Assembly (NCBI GenBank): GCA_039707465.1 | Contig: CM077643.1 | Coordinates: 47,000,605-47,064,604, forward strand | Direction of reading: 5' to 3' | Source: Rhabdophis nuchalis | Lineage: Eukaryota > Chordata > Lepidosauria > Squamata > Natricidae | DNA length: 64,000 nucleotides | Shown: positions 1 to 12,700 of the stretch, piece by piece | How positions within the stretch are numbered: position 1 is the first letter of the stretch | How the letters are laid out: each line of letters begins with the position of its first letter | Program-made: the position numbers and the translations under genes | The notes under the pieces: generated by a model | What the model was told of the DNA's origin: nothing | Database searches by the model: none | What the model saw: the letters and a program-made list of their open reading frames with translations, nothing else

Positions 1-511
1 GTAATTCCTATTTCCAGCATACAAAATGTGATAAATATTTGTCCTTTATTGATCATGACAACTCAACTTACCTTAATATCTCTATACTTTGCCTTATAGG
101 GAGAGATTTGTTTTCAATTGTTTTAATTACATCATATGAAATATCTGCAACTAATAACTAGCCCCGCTGGAATGTGCACAAATATATGCAATTCAAATTC
201 AAACTTGTTTGCGGGAAGGCTTGATATAATTCTAAATTTCATACTACTAAACTACAAACTGATCTTTGTGATGGCCCATTCCAAGTATTTTATTTCAATG
301 GAATTAATTTAGTTCAAATTAGTTCAAGTGGTATTTTTCATCAATTGATTTTTAATTTTGGTAGGTGTTTGCACATTTTAGAGAGGCTTGGCTGGGTCCT
401 GAATCATTCCTTATACTAGCTTCTGAGCTTTTACTTGAACTGAATGTTATTAAAGAACTTGATTTCCATTCATTATAGAAAACACAAACATTTTTTGTCT
501 GTTTCTCCCAG

Positions 512-706
512 GTTGCCTTCCAGCATTTCCAAGAACTAGATGAGCATGTCAGCTATGTGGCAACTAAAGTCTGTCACCTAGGTGACCTGCTGGAGGGGGT
601 AAATACACCAAGGCAACGGCTAGTAGAGGCTCACAAACTGATGAAATACTTTAATGAGTTTCTAGATGGAGAGCTGAAGTCTGACGTTTTCACCAATCCT
701 GAAAAG
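512..706 (+). CDS. EXOC5: EXOC5 exon a (residues 1-65 of the visible part)
   Basis: The acceptor TTTCTCCCAG precedes it and the donor GTAAGA follows. It has 65 whole codons, starting VAFQHFQEL and ending DVFTNPEK. The sequence is almost unchanged from other vertebrate EXOC5 proteins. Confidence 0.96.
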
Positions 707-3700
707 GTAAGACCCATCAGCCAGATTGAATGAGGTTACTCATGATAAACTGAGTTGCCCTAATTATAATTCTTGCTACAACTTTTCCACAATTTAGCTC
801 CCCGGTGAGCAACTTCTCCAGGCTCCATTGTTCTTGAGTGCAGATTAACTTCATTTGTCTGATTCAGCTATTCTCAATGTGGTGGTGCTGTCACTTTTTC
901 ATTTTGCAAAATCATAAGCAACTTGAAAGAATGCTAAGAGAGTAATCCTTTAGAATGCCTTAGAAATCCCTTATATTCTTCTTCCGAACATCATGCCCTA
1001 ATTCTTCGTACTTGTGAATGAACATTTTTTCCACACACGATCCTTGAGAAATCTCTCAAACAAAATCTCTTTGTATAGATAAGTATTTTTAGGGTGTGTA
1101 TTTAGATTTTTTTCTTAAGGCATACAATGAATACTGAGGTGCATTGATAAAACCTAGCAGATGTCAGATTTTTTTTTCTTGTGAATATAACTGCGCAATT
1201 TCAAATCAGGGTATTATTTTAATATGGGGCCATTTTAAATATGGGCACCACTATTTGCCATCTGCTGCATCTCAACCTGGAACGGCATTTGGAACAGGGC
1301 CCTTGAAGATGATTCTAGGCTATGGGAGGACGCAATATTTCAGATACTGTGGTTTTATAAAAAGCCATTATTCCCAGCCTTTTAAATAATAGCACAGGAA
1401 CAGGCTGCACAAACGAAATTTAATGAGAATGTATTTTCTATGTGATTTGCTTATACCTTATCCCTGTCTTTCTGCCTCAGGACACTCATGCTCAGGACAA
1501 GTTTCTTGGACCTACCAAATGCAGCTGAGCTGGGACAGTATCTCCCAATGATCTCTCTCTGCCCTAGTTACTTTGCAAGTCTTGCTTTCCTTGCTAGTCC
1601 TTGCAGAGCTTTGTATCATTCATACTGAAAGCTGCTGAACTAGTAGAGTCACACTCCCAAATCAAGTTCCTAGTGTATGTTATTATCACAGCAATCAAAA
1701 TAACCTTAGTTCTTCATGCCAAATGAAATCCTGACTAAAAAAGCTCCAAATAATCAGCATTCTACAGATGTCTTGGAGTTATGAGGACACCACTTTCTCA
1801 GTCAGCTTAGCCGTCAGTAGTATCTGTGAGACTGGCAGATAGTTTCCAGCTGTTACAAGACAAGAGAGGGTTTCTTTAAGAATGGGCAGGGAAGAATGCA
1901 CTACTTCTACAAGGAAGCAATTTGTCTTAACCACGGGGCTGGTCCTCTCTGCTTGATTAAGTCAGCCAGAAAGAAAAAGGGTTGAAGAAACAGATAGTGA
2001 TTTTTACCTCCCCAGCACCTTGTCTTAATCAGTTAATGCATTCTGTACCATCAAGTCATTTTTTTTTCATTCCTAGGTACTACATAGAGAAATTTATCCC
2101 TAACATGATTTATCAGATCTTCCAATGGCATGTTCATCGCCACAATGACTAAATCCATCCTTGCTTCTGGTTAGCCTCTTCATCTCTTTCTTTGCACTTT
2201 TCCCAGCATTAGAGCCTTTTCCAGAGAGCTAGGCTTTTGCATAACATATCCAAAGCTGGACAAGTCTGATTATTTATACCTCAGTTGAAAATTCTGGGTT
2301 GATTTGTTCAATAATCCGTTTGTTTGTTTTCTTGGCTGTCTATGGTATTTTCAGGAGACTTCTCCAATAATATTCTCTCAAAACTCTCCCTATCTTGCTC
2401 CTTCAAAATCCAACTTTCACTTCCCAATAGAGTGTGGCAGGAATACTGTTGATTGTATAATTCAGATCTTTGTAGGTATACACACAGCATTTTAATGTCT
2501 TTTCCAAGGCCTCCATTGCTCTCTTTCAAGGGCTAGTCTGTGGCATATTTCTTGAATATGCATCAGTATCAGATCTAATTAAATCAGACATTATTCATTA
2601 ACTTCCTGTTCCCAAATGGCAACTTTAACCCCAATAGTGTGATTTTGTGCTGCTGAAATCATTGGGTAAGGAGATTTGACTGAATCAACAATTCAATGAA
2701 TTAAGCGTGTTGGAATAGGGTCCTATAATAGTGTTGGCTCTGATAATAGATCTAGAAATACCATCTTGAAAAAATATTAGTCCTGAACTGTGTGTGGAAT
2801 CAAAGAAACATATTTTTCTCAAATTATCTTGTCCAGTGAAATAAAGGATATAACAGCTATGCCAAAAGGATAGGCTATGTAGCAACTGAAGCTGATGGAA
2901 TGTCCCACAAAGATTTTAATTCTTGTATATACAGAATTACAAATAAAAAAAGATTATTGTATTTATATATAAATAAATAAGGAAGACAATTTTAACAAAA
3001 TAAATTTGTTGCAGGGCTGATTTTGAGGAACTATGTACTTGTCATTCAGTAAAGAAATGCATTGTGGGATACTTCTCCAAATATTTCTGATTTTTACAAG
3101 TAAGCCATTGAAGACAAATTAAAGAAGTCATTAAATAAACTTTGTCTTTTCCTTATAGATTGAAGAGGCAGCTGATATTATCCAGAAGTTGCATCTGATA
3201 GCACAAGAATTACCTTTTGAAAGGTGAAGTGTAACTGATAGCTCTAAGTTATCTTTGATTTGTGTTTGTACCAAGCTAGATTTTAATTGATTTTGTTTAA
3301 TTGATTTGACCATGCACCCTCTGAAGGGGCCTTGGAATCTCCAGGGATCTCCAGACTTTTTCTTGAGAACTGGTGGACTAAGGAGTAGGGGGGGGGGGGG
3401 GGGGGACTTCACTTGAAAGTGCCATAGTCTGGTCTTTGGCAAAAAAAAAATCTGGGTAGGGCTTCCATATCCAGCATCACCACTGCAAAACCTTCTAATA
3501 GCCACCCTCTTCATTTTATTCACACGGCTTCAGAAGCTGGTCTTAGTAACTGTTAGATTTGTTTGGCAGAAGCCACTGCTTCAGATGACCTGTGGCCAAG
3601 CCACTTAAAGTTTTAGTGCCAGCACTTTGAAAGGCCCAAACACATAAGCAGAGATGAGAAAGCCCTGGCTTAGTATATTCTCATCTATTTTGGAATACCA

Positions 3701-6700
3701 ATAGCTGTGTTATCTTTTTTTTCAAAGATAGCTTAATGTATAGTGCTTTACAATAATGCATTTGGCAGGTTATCAAACTGTATTGTAAGCCACCCAGAAT
3801 TTATTTGGATAGAGAGATGGGCTGCATATATTTCATACATAAATTGTCAGGAGAACAGAAGCAAAACTATCAGATGTCCTTCGCTATGTTAGTTAGAACA
3901 TCTGATGAAAAGCTTTCTTCCTGAAGTTAGAGTTTGTTTTCCAAATATTTGGGTGTATTAATTTATTTCTTACTTGCAAATTCCTTTTATTTCTGTTTAT
4001 TAAGGGAGCTTTTCCATCATTCTGTTTGGATCTTAGCCTTAAAATAGCATAATATACTGCTTCATAGTGCTTTACAGCCTTCCCTAAGCGGTTTACAGAG
4101 TTAGCATGTTGCCCCCAATAGTCTGGGTCCTCATTTTACCAACCTTGGAAGAATGGAAGGCTGAGTCAACCTTGAGCCACTCAGAATTGAACTCCTGGAG
4201 TGTGTAGTGTGTTAGCCCTGCAGTACCCCATTCGAACCACTGTGCCACTATGGTCCTCTTCTAACCATTGTGCCACTATGGTCCTCTTCAAACCATAGTG
4301 TGTAACTGGCAGTAGAAGAAAAATCCTCAGAATGTTTTAAACAATATAGACATAAAAGAGAGCTGCATTGGTTAGGAACACAGGAAAGTTGATATCAGTG
4401 GCACTGCTACAAATTATATTTAAATACATGACCATCATACTATGTTCTTTTGGGATAGGTAATATGCAAACCTCAAAAAGAAAATAAGAAATAATAAGGA
4501 AAATATATTACCATCATAGAAAAAGAATAAACAATATAGCTAAATTTAGTTGACATCAGTTAGATCTTTTAAAAATATGTATAATTCTAATGCATCTACC
4601 AGCAGTATCGTCACGCTCTGTATTTCATATTTATTTGCAAAAGTAAGACAAGTTTTGCTGCTCTTAGGATTTGGATACTTGGAGACCTGGATCTTAGTAT
4701 TATCGGCTAACACTTGGCTTCTCTTATGAGTCTCTGGTTTGATAATAATTGAAAGGTGTTTTCTTGGGAGCAGTGCTGAGCATTGGTTTATTTTATTTTA
4801 TTTTATTGTATTATTTTATTTTATTTTATTATTTATGAAACTCACACCCAATTCACACAGCAGGCTTACCTACTCCTCTTTGTATTTCATATGCTAGCTC
4901 AAAGTACCTATGGTTGCCATCAAGTACAACTTGACAGGCAGTGGCCCTTAATCTTATTTTCTATAACTATGTAATTATATGGTGTAAATGATCATTTTTT
5001 AAATGCAGTCATGCATTAATTTTTCAAAAAGCATTTTGCTTTGTTCTTGGTGTTAGATAGTTAAAATAGAAGCATTGCATTTAAAAGGTACACTGCATAT
5101 GGAAATATCTCATGGTTGGAAGACTGAAATCCTAAGGCATGTGTTTTATTCATCATTTTCTTTCTTTCACAGGTTTTCTGACGTAAAATCTAAAATAGCA
5201 AGTAAGATTGCATCTTTTAATTTTTTTGAAAATAACTCTGCCGCTGCTGCTTAATCAACTCTGACATGTTATTTTACTTCTTTTATCCTCTTCCTTGAAC
5301 TCAGGTAAGTACCATGACTTAGAGTGCCAACTAATCCAAGAGTTTACCAATGCACAAAGAAGGGGGCAAATCTACAGGATGAGAGAAGTAACTGCAGTTT
5401 TGCTACATTTTAAGGTAAGAAGTCTTATCTGTAAGGTTGTAGTGTTGTACACATTTGCAGAATCTCTTCTATACTGTTTCCTTCTGATAAACTATGTTTA
5501 TATTGAAGCACATGAGTAGTTTGGACTCTGAATAAATCTTTCTTGATGCCATCCCCCCCTCCCCCCAGTAGAACTGTGCAGCCAGTAATGCACAAAAATA
5601 TTTAGTCCATATTGATTGTTTGTGAACGTTTTTATTCCAGGAATAGTACTTTCTTTTGTTATCACAAGTATAACTGTTGGATTATTTTCATTATTCATTC
5701 CTTTCCAACATTGGTATGAATCACATGGACTGTCTTCCTAAAAATATCTTCCTCTAATAATCAATCTCTTCTTTATGTCTGATTTTGATCAATGCACTTG
5801 ATAGAAACTGTTTGAGTCAGACATTTGTGTGCAAGTTCAGACTGATAGCTGTTATAGATAGAGGTAGAACTTTCCTTCTATGCTACACAAACTGAGCCTG
5901 TTTTGCACGTGCTTATAAATGCTTGTGTAACAGCTCAGTGGCTATGGCTAAGTGGGATTAGGAGCAATAAGGATATTTAGTATATTTTGATTCTGGGCAC
6001 CCTGGCGGCTCAGTGATTAAGACGCTGGACTTGTCAACTGGAAAGCCGACAGCCCAGGTTTGAGATTTGAGTGCCATGCAATAGAGTGCTCTCCCGTCCT
6101 CACCTCAGCTCCTGCCAATCTAGCAGTTCGAAAGCATACAAGTGCAAATAGATAAATAGGTACTACTCTGGTGGGAAGGTAATAGCACTCCATGACATCA
6201 GGCTGGCCACATGACCATGGAAATGTCTTTGGACAGCGTTGGCTCAATGGCTTTGAAATGGAGATGAGCACTGCCTCCTATAGTCCACAATGGAGTAAAA
6301 TCCACAGGGACTCCTTTACCTTTTCTCCCATTCTGATCTTATATATCACAAGATGAAAAAGTTTCTTTTCCTGAACATCATATTGAAATTCTCATCCTGA
6401 ATGAACAGGTCTATTGCTATTGAATCTATCCAGGAGACAATGGCTGTGAGAGGCTATTGATTTGGGGAAATTAAATACAGTAACATGGATAAGCGATAAA
6501 TGGCTTCATTTTATGACTCCCAACTGTTATTTTAGTTGACTCTGTTGTTATCCGAGAGATTAAAAAAAGAAGAACCAGAAAAGTAGATATGCTCTATCTA
6601 TTGTTTTTTTATTAATGTCAAACAATAACTACCTTGAATATTTAACTACATTGCAGCATCTTTTCCCCCCATAGGGCTATTCCCACTGTGTCGATGTGTA

Positions 6701-9700
6701 TATAAAACAGTGCCAAGAGGTAAGAGTTTGTGTTAAATACCATGTTGTGTATATATTTATATAAAATGCCTATACCAGTGGTTCTCAACCTGTGTTCCAT
6801 GGGGGTCTGTGAATGCTTGAAGAAATGTTACAATTTAAATCTTGAGTTAAGTCTTGGGTGTCCTTGGCCGTGGTCTGTGGCCACAAAAAGTATTTAAAAG
6901 GGGGTGTGTGGTGAAGAAAAGGTTGAGAACCACTGACCTAGATATAAATATCTTAATGTAGAAACTCTCTTCTAATTTTTCTGTGATTCAGGGTGCCTAT
7001 TTGAGAAATGATATTTTTGAAGATACAGCCATTCTGTGCCAGAATGTGAATAAACAAGTTGGAGATATATTTAGTAGTCCCGAGACGGTGATGGCCAAAC
7101 TTATTCAGAATATCTTTGAAATTAGACTTCAGGTAACTTACATGTGTATCTATTTTTTTAAAAACTACTTGCCAATATAACATTCACTTTTTGTAATCAT
7201 AACTCTACCTGTATCAAATGGCAAGAATACATTATGTATGATTGGTGGCCTGTGCCAGTCTTTGCCAAACCTTTCTCTCCATTTGACATGGGCACTGTCT
7301 GATAATGGACATGACGACTTGGCATTATGGGAGTTGAAGAAACAGATACCTGGGAAACATCCCATTGAAGAATGCTGCACATGTCTGGTCCTTTGCACAT
7401 GTATGCTTTGTCTTGATTCAAACTTTTGTTAAATTTTCCAGTCTTGGATAGTTTGGACCCAATCTGTAGTTCCCAGTTGTACATAGATAGTCTCTTAGGG
7501 CAGAGGATCTTTAAGGGCATGATTGGGAGAAGACTCTGGAATGTTTTGTATTTAAAACTGAATACTACTTCAGACAACTATCTAGGGATCTCGAGATGCT
7601 TCTTTTGATTGTTGCTTATGCTTAGTTTTATTTCCTGTTATTCCTCTGCTTAGGAGATGTTTTGCTTTATGCTTGGATTCTTGGATTTTCTGTCTAGCTA
7701 TATCCATAAGCATAGGGAAAGAGAAAAAATGCATAAGAAGACTGAAGCCTAATGCTTCTGGTAATGGTCTGCATTCTTGTACTTGAAATGAGAGAACAGC
7801 ATGTCAAAGCGTTAGTATTTCTTTTGTAATGAATGAAAACGATTTAATATGAAGTCCATATGGAAAAAATAATGCAAAGGGTATCAGCATCTCTATATTT
7901 GTTTTATTTTTTATCCTCCCCTACTCCTACCCAGGCTTTGGAACAAATTGGATAACAATGGTTAGGTTACAGTGAAAAGACAAAATTCAAACAATGCAGA
8001 AATGCGCTGCAAATGGGTGCAATGTAATGTTGCCGCTGATTGTGATGGAAATTTCATAACTGAATTAAATTGCATGGAATATATATCAGGCACTTGTATT
8101 CTTAATGGAAAAGAAAGAAATAATAGAACACTGGCCTTTATTTTCACAGGGTTATATAAAAGACCAGTTAGAAGAACATAAGAAATCGGATGCAGAGCAA
8201 TATCTTCAGAGTCTTTATGACCTGTACACAAGGTTGGTTCTATTTTAAATAACTTAAGAAATAAAGTTCTACGAGGCCCAGAGTGGGTCTTCTCATTTGA
8301 TTTTGTCCTTCTGTGGTTCTATGTAGATGCTATCTTTTTTTTTTTGTTGGGGGGGGGGGAGGACTGTAACTTTTTCTTTATACTAAATATTATTTTCTTT
8401 TGCATTAATTTATATAGTAATGTGGGGAAGCTGGAGGGAAAATGATTGCACTGGCTCTGTGTGTAATACTATGGAAGAATTTGCTTTAATCATAAATTGT
8501 TTTTTTTTTTTTTAAAGCAGGATCATGATGGAATTATTTTTACACATAAGCAAATTAATCATGGGTTTTTCAGCCAATTTCATTTCTTAATTTTTTGGGG
8601 GGAGGGGATCCAAAATAGTGTAGATGAGCATTAAAAAAAACCCTGGAATAGGTTCTGGGTTCACATATCAGAAAAAGACATGAAAGCAAGCCTGGATTCA
8701 TAAATCAACAGTAAACTATGTGTTCAGATTATGATTTATTTCCAAAATGTAAACAATGATTTGTATGGGCTTGAAGTTATATGAAGCTAGAAACAAGGTA
8801 CATTATGGCTTAACATGATGTGTAAAGCCTGTTTTTACTCCCATTTCTGACATAAAATTTAGTGCCTGCCTGCTGATAAAAGTACTAACCTTTGTGTTAA
8901 ATCAACCCAGAGTGTGGGGAAATAGCTTGAATAGCATGGGCTATTCTTATGTAAGACAAATACAAGTCAGTTGGGAAGAATTAGTTTTGGCATTCCGTAA
9001 GGGAATATAAAAAAGATTGATTATAAAGATCCTTGTTTTTACTAGGAGATTTTCTAGTAATCTCTAATTCAGTTAACTGTTAAAGTCCATGTTTGCTTAC
9101 TGGTAGATCTCTGGGTGATTTCCAGTAGGTCAGCAAGGATTTCTGACTTCCAGTTGTTTTAACAGTAGCTGTAACAAAATGACACCCCCGCTCCCACCCT
9201 CAATTACTTCATAGTATAGAAGTGTTTTTGTGTGAAAGTACTATGAGCTGTGTTCATTTCTCATAATCAAAACAAATTCCTGGGCTGAGAATTCTTTAAT
9301 TTTAAGTGTTTGTCTTTTGCTTTAAGCTCCAGCTGCTGGATCTTGGGGTTCTAGATAAAATAGGCTTGAGGTCTGCCTACTTCCATAATAGGACTAGGTG
9401 CATTCTGACTCCTTACTGTGCCCCCTAAGAGGTGAACGTTTATAGATGTTATACCTGTATTTTACCTCCTGCAACTACATTGTTTTCTTCTCTTGCTTCT
9501 GGCCTTAACATAAAGGACTACTAATCTTTCAAGCAAATTGATGGAGTTTAACTTGGGCACTGATAAGCAGACTTTCCTGTCTAAGCTTATCAAATCCATC
9601 TTTGTTTCTTACTTGGAGAATTACATTGAGGTGGAAATTGGTTATTTGAGAAGCAGGAGCTCCATGATTCTGCAGCGCTATTATGATTCCAAAAATCACC

Positions 9701-12700
9701 AGAAGAGAGCTATTGGAGGTGGAGGGTAGGTACTACTTTTTAATCTTATTATTGTTGTCTTACATACTTGTAAAATTTGCAGTATGTGTAAACTTCTTTT
9801 AGTATGTATAGCTTGTTTAAACTATGTGCGTAATGCTTATGTTAACAATAGTTTGATTGTAACATGGCAGTTACTGATTGATTATGTACCATCAAGCTGG
9901 TGTCATCATTTCCTATTCCATGTAGAACTCTAATCTGTGTTGGATGATCTTAAGAATTATTTTCCTAGCATATAAATTAAGGATATCATTTAAATCTTCT
10001 TTCATATAATTATGAAGATTGACCTCTTCCAGGCTATGGGGCCCCGTGTGATTTTCCAGATTTCTTGGCATAGTTTGGTGAGAGGGTTTTTATTGATTCT
10101 TCTTCTGTTGCTTGCCATATTTTGATTCTAAATACTCTATCAATTCCATAGCCTTCCAATTTTGTAAAGGTTGCATTACTGATATGATTGTATCTTACAG
10201 TACTAAAAGTATTTTAACTTACTGCATCTGTGTAGGGTTTGCCAATTGCACAGTGGCAGATAGGACAGCACTCCAGAGGGTCAACATCATTGCCCAGAGG
10301 ATCATTGGTTGCCCTCTCTTTGGAAGAGCTTTATAGCTCTCACTGCCGTTCAAAACATTCTTAAAGATCCATCTCATCCTGGGCACCTTTTTTTAAACTA
10401 TTACTATCTGGCAGATGGTACAGGATAATAAAAACAAGGACAAATAGGCTGAAAAACAGCTTCTATCCAGGGCAGTAACCATATTGAATTCTATGGTATA
10501 GTGCAATATCGGGTTTTCAATTTTAATTATATAGAATGTAAAGGATGCATGTTTGCGTTTTTATTTTTATAGTTATAATGTACACTGAAGATGGCATTTA
10601 ACTTCATTGTACCATGTGCAATGACAATAAAGTAAACTAACTAACTAAAAGATTGTTGTAACAAGGGTACATCTTCTAAGGTACCTTAGAAATCAAAATC
10701 TCTGGTACAAAAATTAAGTTAACTCTTTCCATCTTTTAAAAAAATCTTCTTTGAAGAAGTAAGCTATAAAACCAGCCTGAAAATCTGCAATGATCTATGA
10801 TATGACCATAAATGTCCCAACAGGGGTAACAGTATAATGTCTTTGGAGGTTTCTGTTTTGTCTGTTCTAAAAACCCTTAGAAGAAGCAACAGGAAATAAA
10901 TAAAAACTTTAATACATTGGCAAATTAGCTACTATAGTTTATACAGCCTTTTAAAATACAAACTGTTTAATGCACATTGCAAATACAGATTTTGTCCAGC
11001 AATTGATATGTCAGAACAAATGAATTTCCACATTCTCATGAAGCTTTTTTGTCATAGAAAAGGTGGTGATTTAACAGAATGCATACAAAGCATCTCTATT
11101 ACAATTGTGTCTTTTACCGAACGTGCACAATCAGGATCAGCTTCTGAAATAGATGTGTGAGCCTGAAAAAAATTACAACTGCTTTAGTGATTAAAAATGC
11201 ACTATGTGCTCCCATAATTATTATTTTTTGCTCCAATGTATGGGCTCATATGCATTTTTTAAAAGAAGTTGCCCGGTTCTAGCATTTATGTATTCATGAA
11301 TATCTTTGATTCCTCTGTAACATCCTGAATTTTCTTCTGAACGACTGTATGTCTCCAGCCATAGAGGGTGCTCTTGTTCAGTGTTGTGGATTTTGATGCA
11401 TCATAGAAAAAAGTGGCTGTATTTTTTAAAGGAGCTGTATATTGAATAATATCATTTTATAAAAAAGAAGCCTCACCCTCCAGTAGAAGGGTATTTTTTT
11501 GTTACATTTAATACGTAAAATTGTAGTTGATAATACTTGAAAAATTAATCAGAGAAAAATCTAACTTCAGTTAATAATCCTATCTGGGGCATTTCTTTTT
11601 TTAGTATTCAAGACCTCAAAGAGAGAATACGACAGCGAACCAACCTGCCTTTAGGCCCAAGCATTGATACCCATGGGGAAACTTTCTTGTCCCAGGATGT
11701 TGTGGTTAATTTATTACAAGAAACCAAGCAAGCTTTTGAAAGGTGTCATAGGGTGTGTATAATAATATAATATAATATAATATATTAATGCATAATATAG
11801 AACTTTCTAGCTATTGCATATTAGGATACTCATGTAAACAATATTCACTTATTGGTTAACTGTAATTCAGCTGCTAAAATAATGTTATTATCTTGTTTTT
11901 ATGCTGTCTTTATGAGTTATTTAAAGTAAAAAAGTAATAGGTAATTTCATGAATTAATGATATATCACAGCCTTTAGGAAAATTGAGGGGCCTGAATAAC
12001 ATTGCAGGAAATTGCTGCTTATTGTTAAGGTCCCCACAGTATCCATTTTGTGTAGGTTGAGCCTGGATCCCAAAGGCCATCCTGGAATTTAGGCACATTT
12101 TAAATTCTTTTAACATATTTCAAAGATAAAATTAAACAAGTTTGTGAAAAACGGATGAACAAGAGAGGAACAAGAAATATTGCATTCTAAAAGTATAACA
12201 GATTTCCCAGAACAAGAAAAGAAGCATAAGAAGAGCAGTATTTGAGGCTCATTAGATATATCTCAACTTGTCTACAAGTTGAAATATAGCTAACACAAGA
12301 GCTGGAAATGATTTCAGATCATCACTAGCAAGAATCTGATATGTGAATGTTATCCTATTTTTCCACATTATGCTTGTTTGAAAGTAGTCATATAAATATG
12401 CTTGCAAATGATTTCTTGCTAGAAAGAGGATGAAGTTGATGTTTTTCATTTTTAAAGCTTTCGGATCCTTCTGATTTGCCAAAGAATGCTTTCAGGATTT
12501 TCGCTTTGCTTGTGGATTTCTTGTGCATTGAGCATATTGATTATGCTGTGGAAACTGGGCTGGCTGGTAAGTCTATTTCTGTTTTACATTGCGGAATAAA
12601 TTAGCTGATAAATATGATGAGTGGTTGCAGTAAATTTATAATCAATAGCAACAGTGAAATATAAAACAATATATTTTAAAAGGTTTTAAAGGATCAATTA

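Noticed and set aside
1144..1389. 81-codon open frame in the first intron
   Set aside because: No protein family recognised, no splice sites that would join EXOC5 in frame, and length expected by chance.
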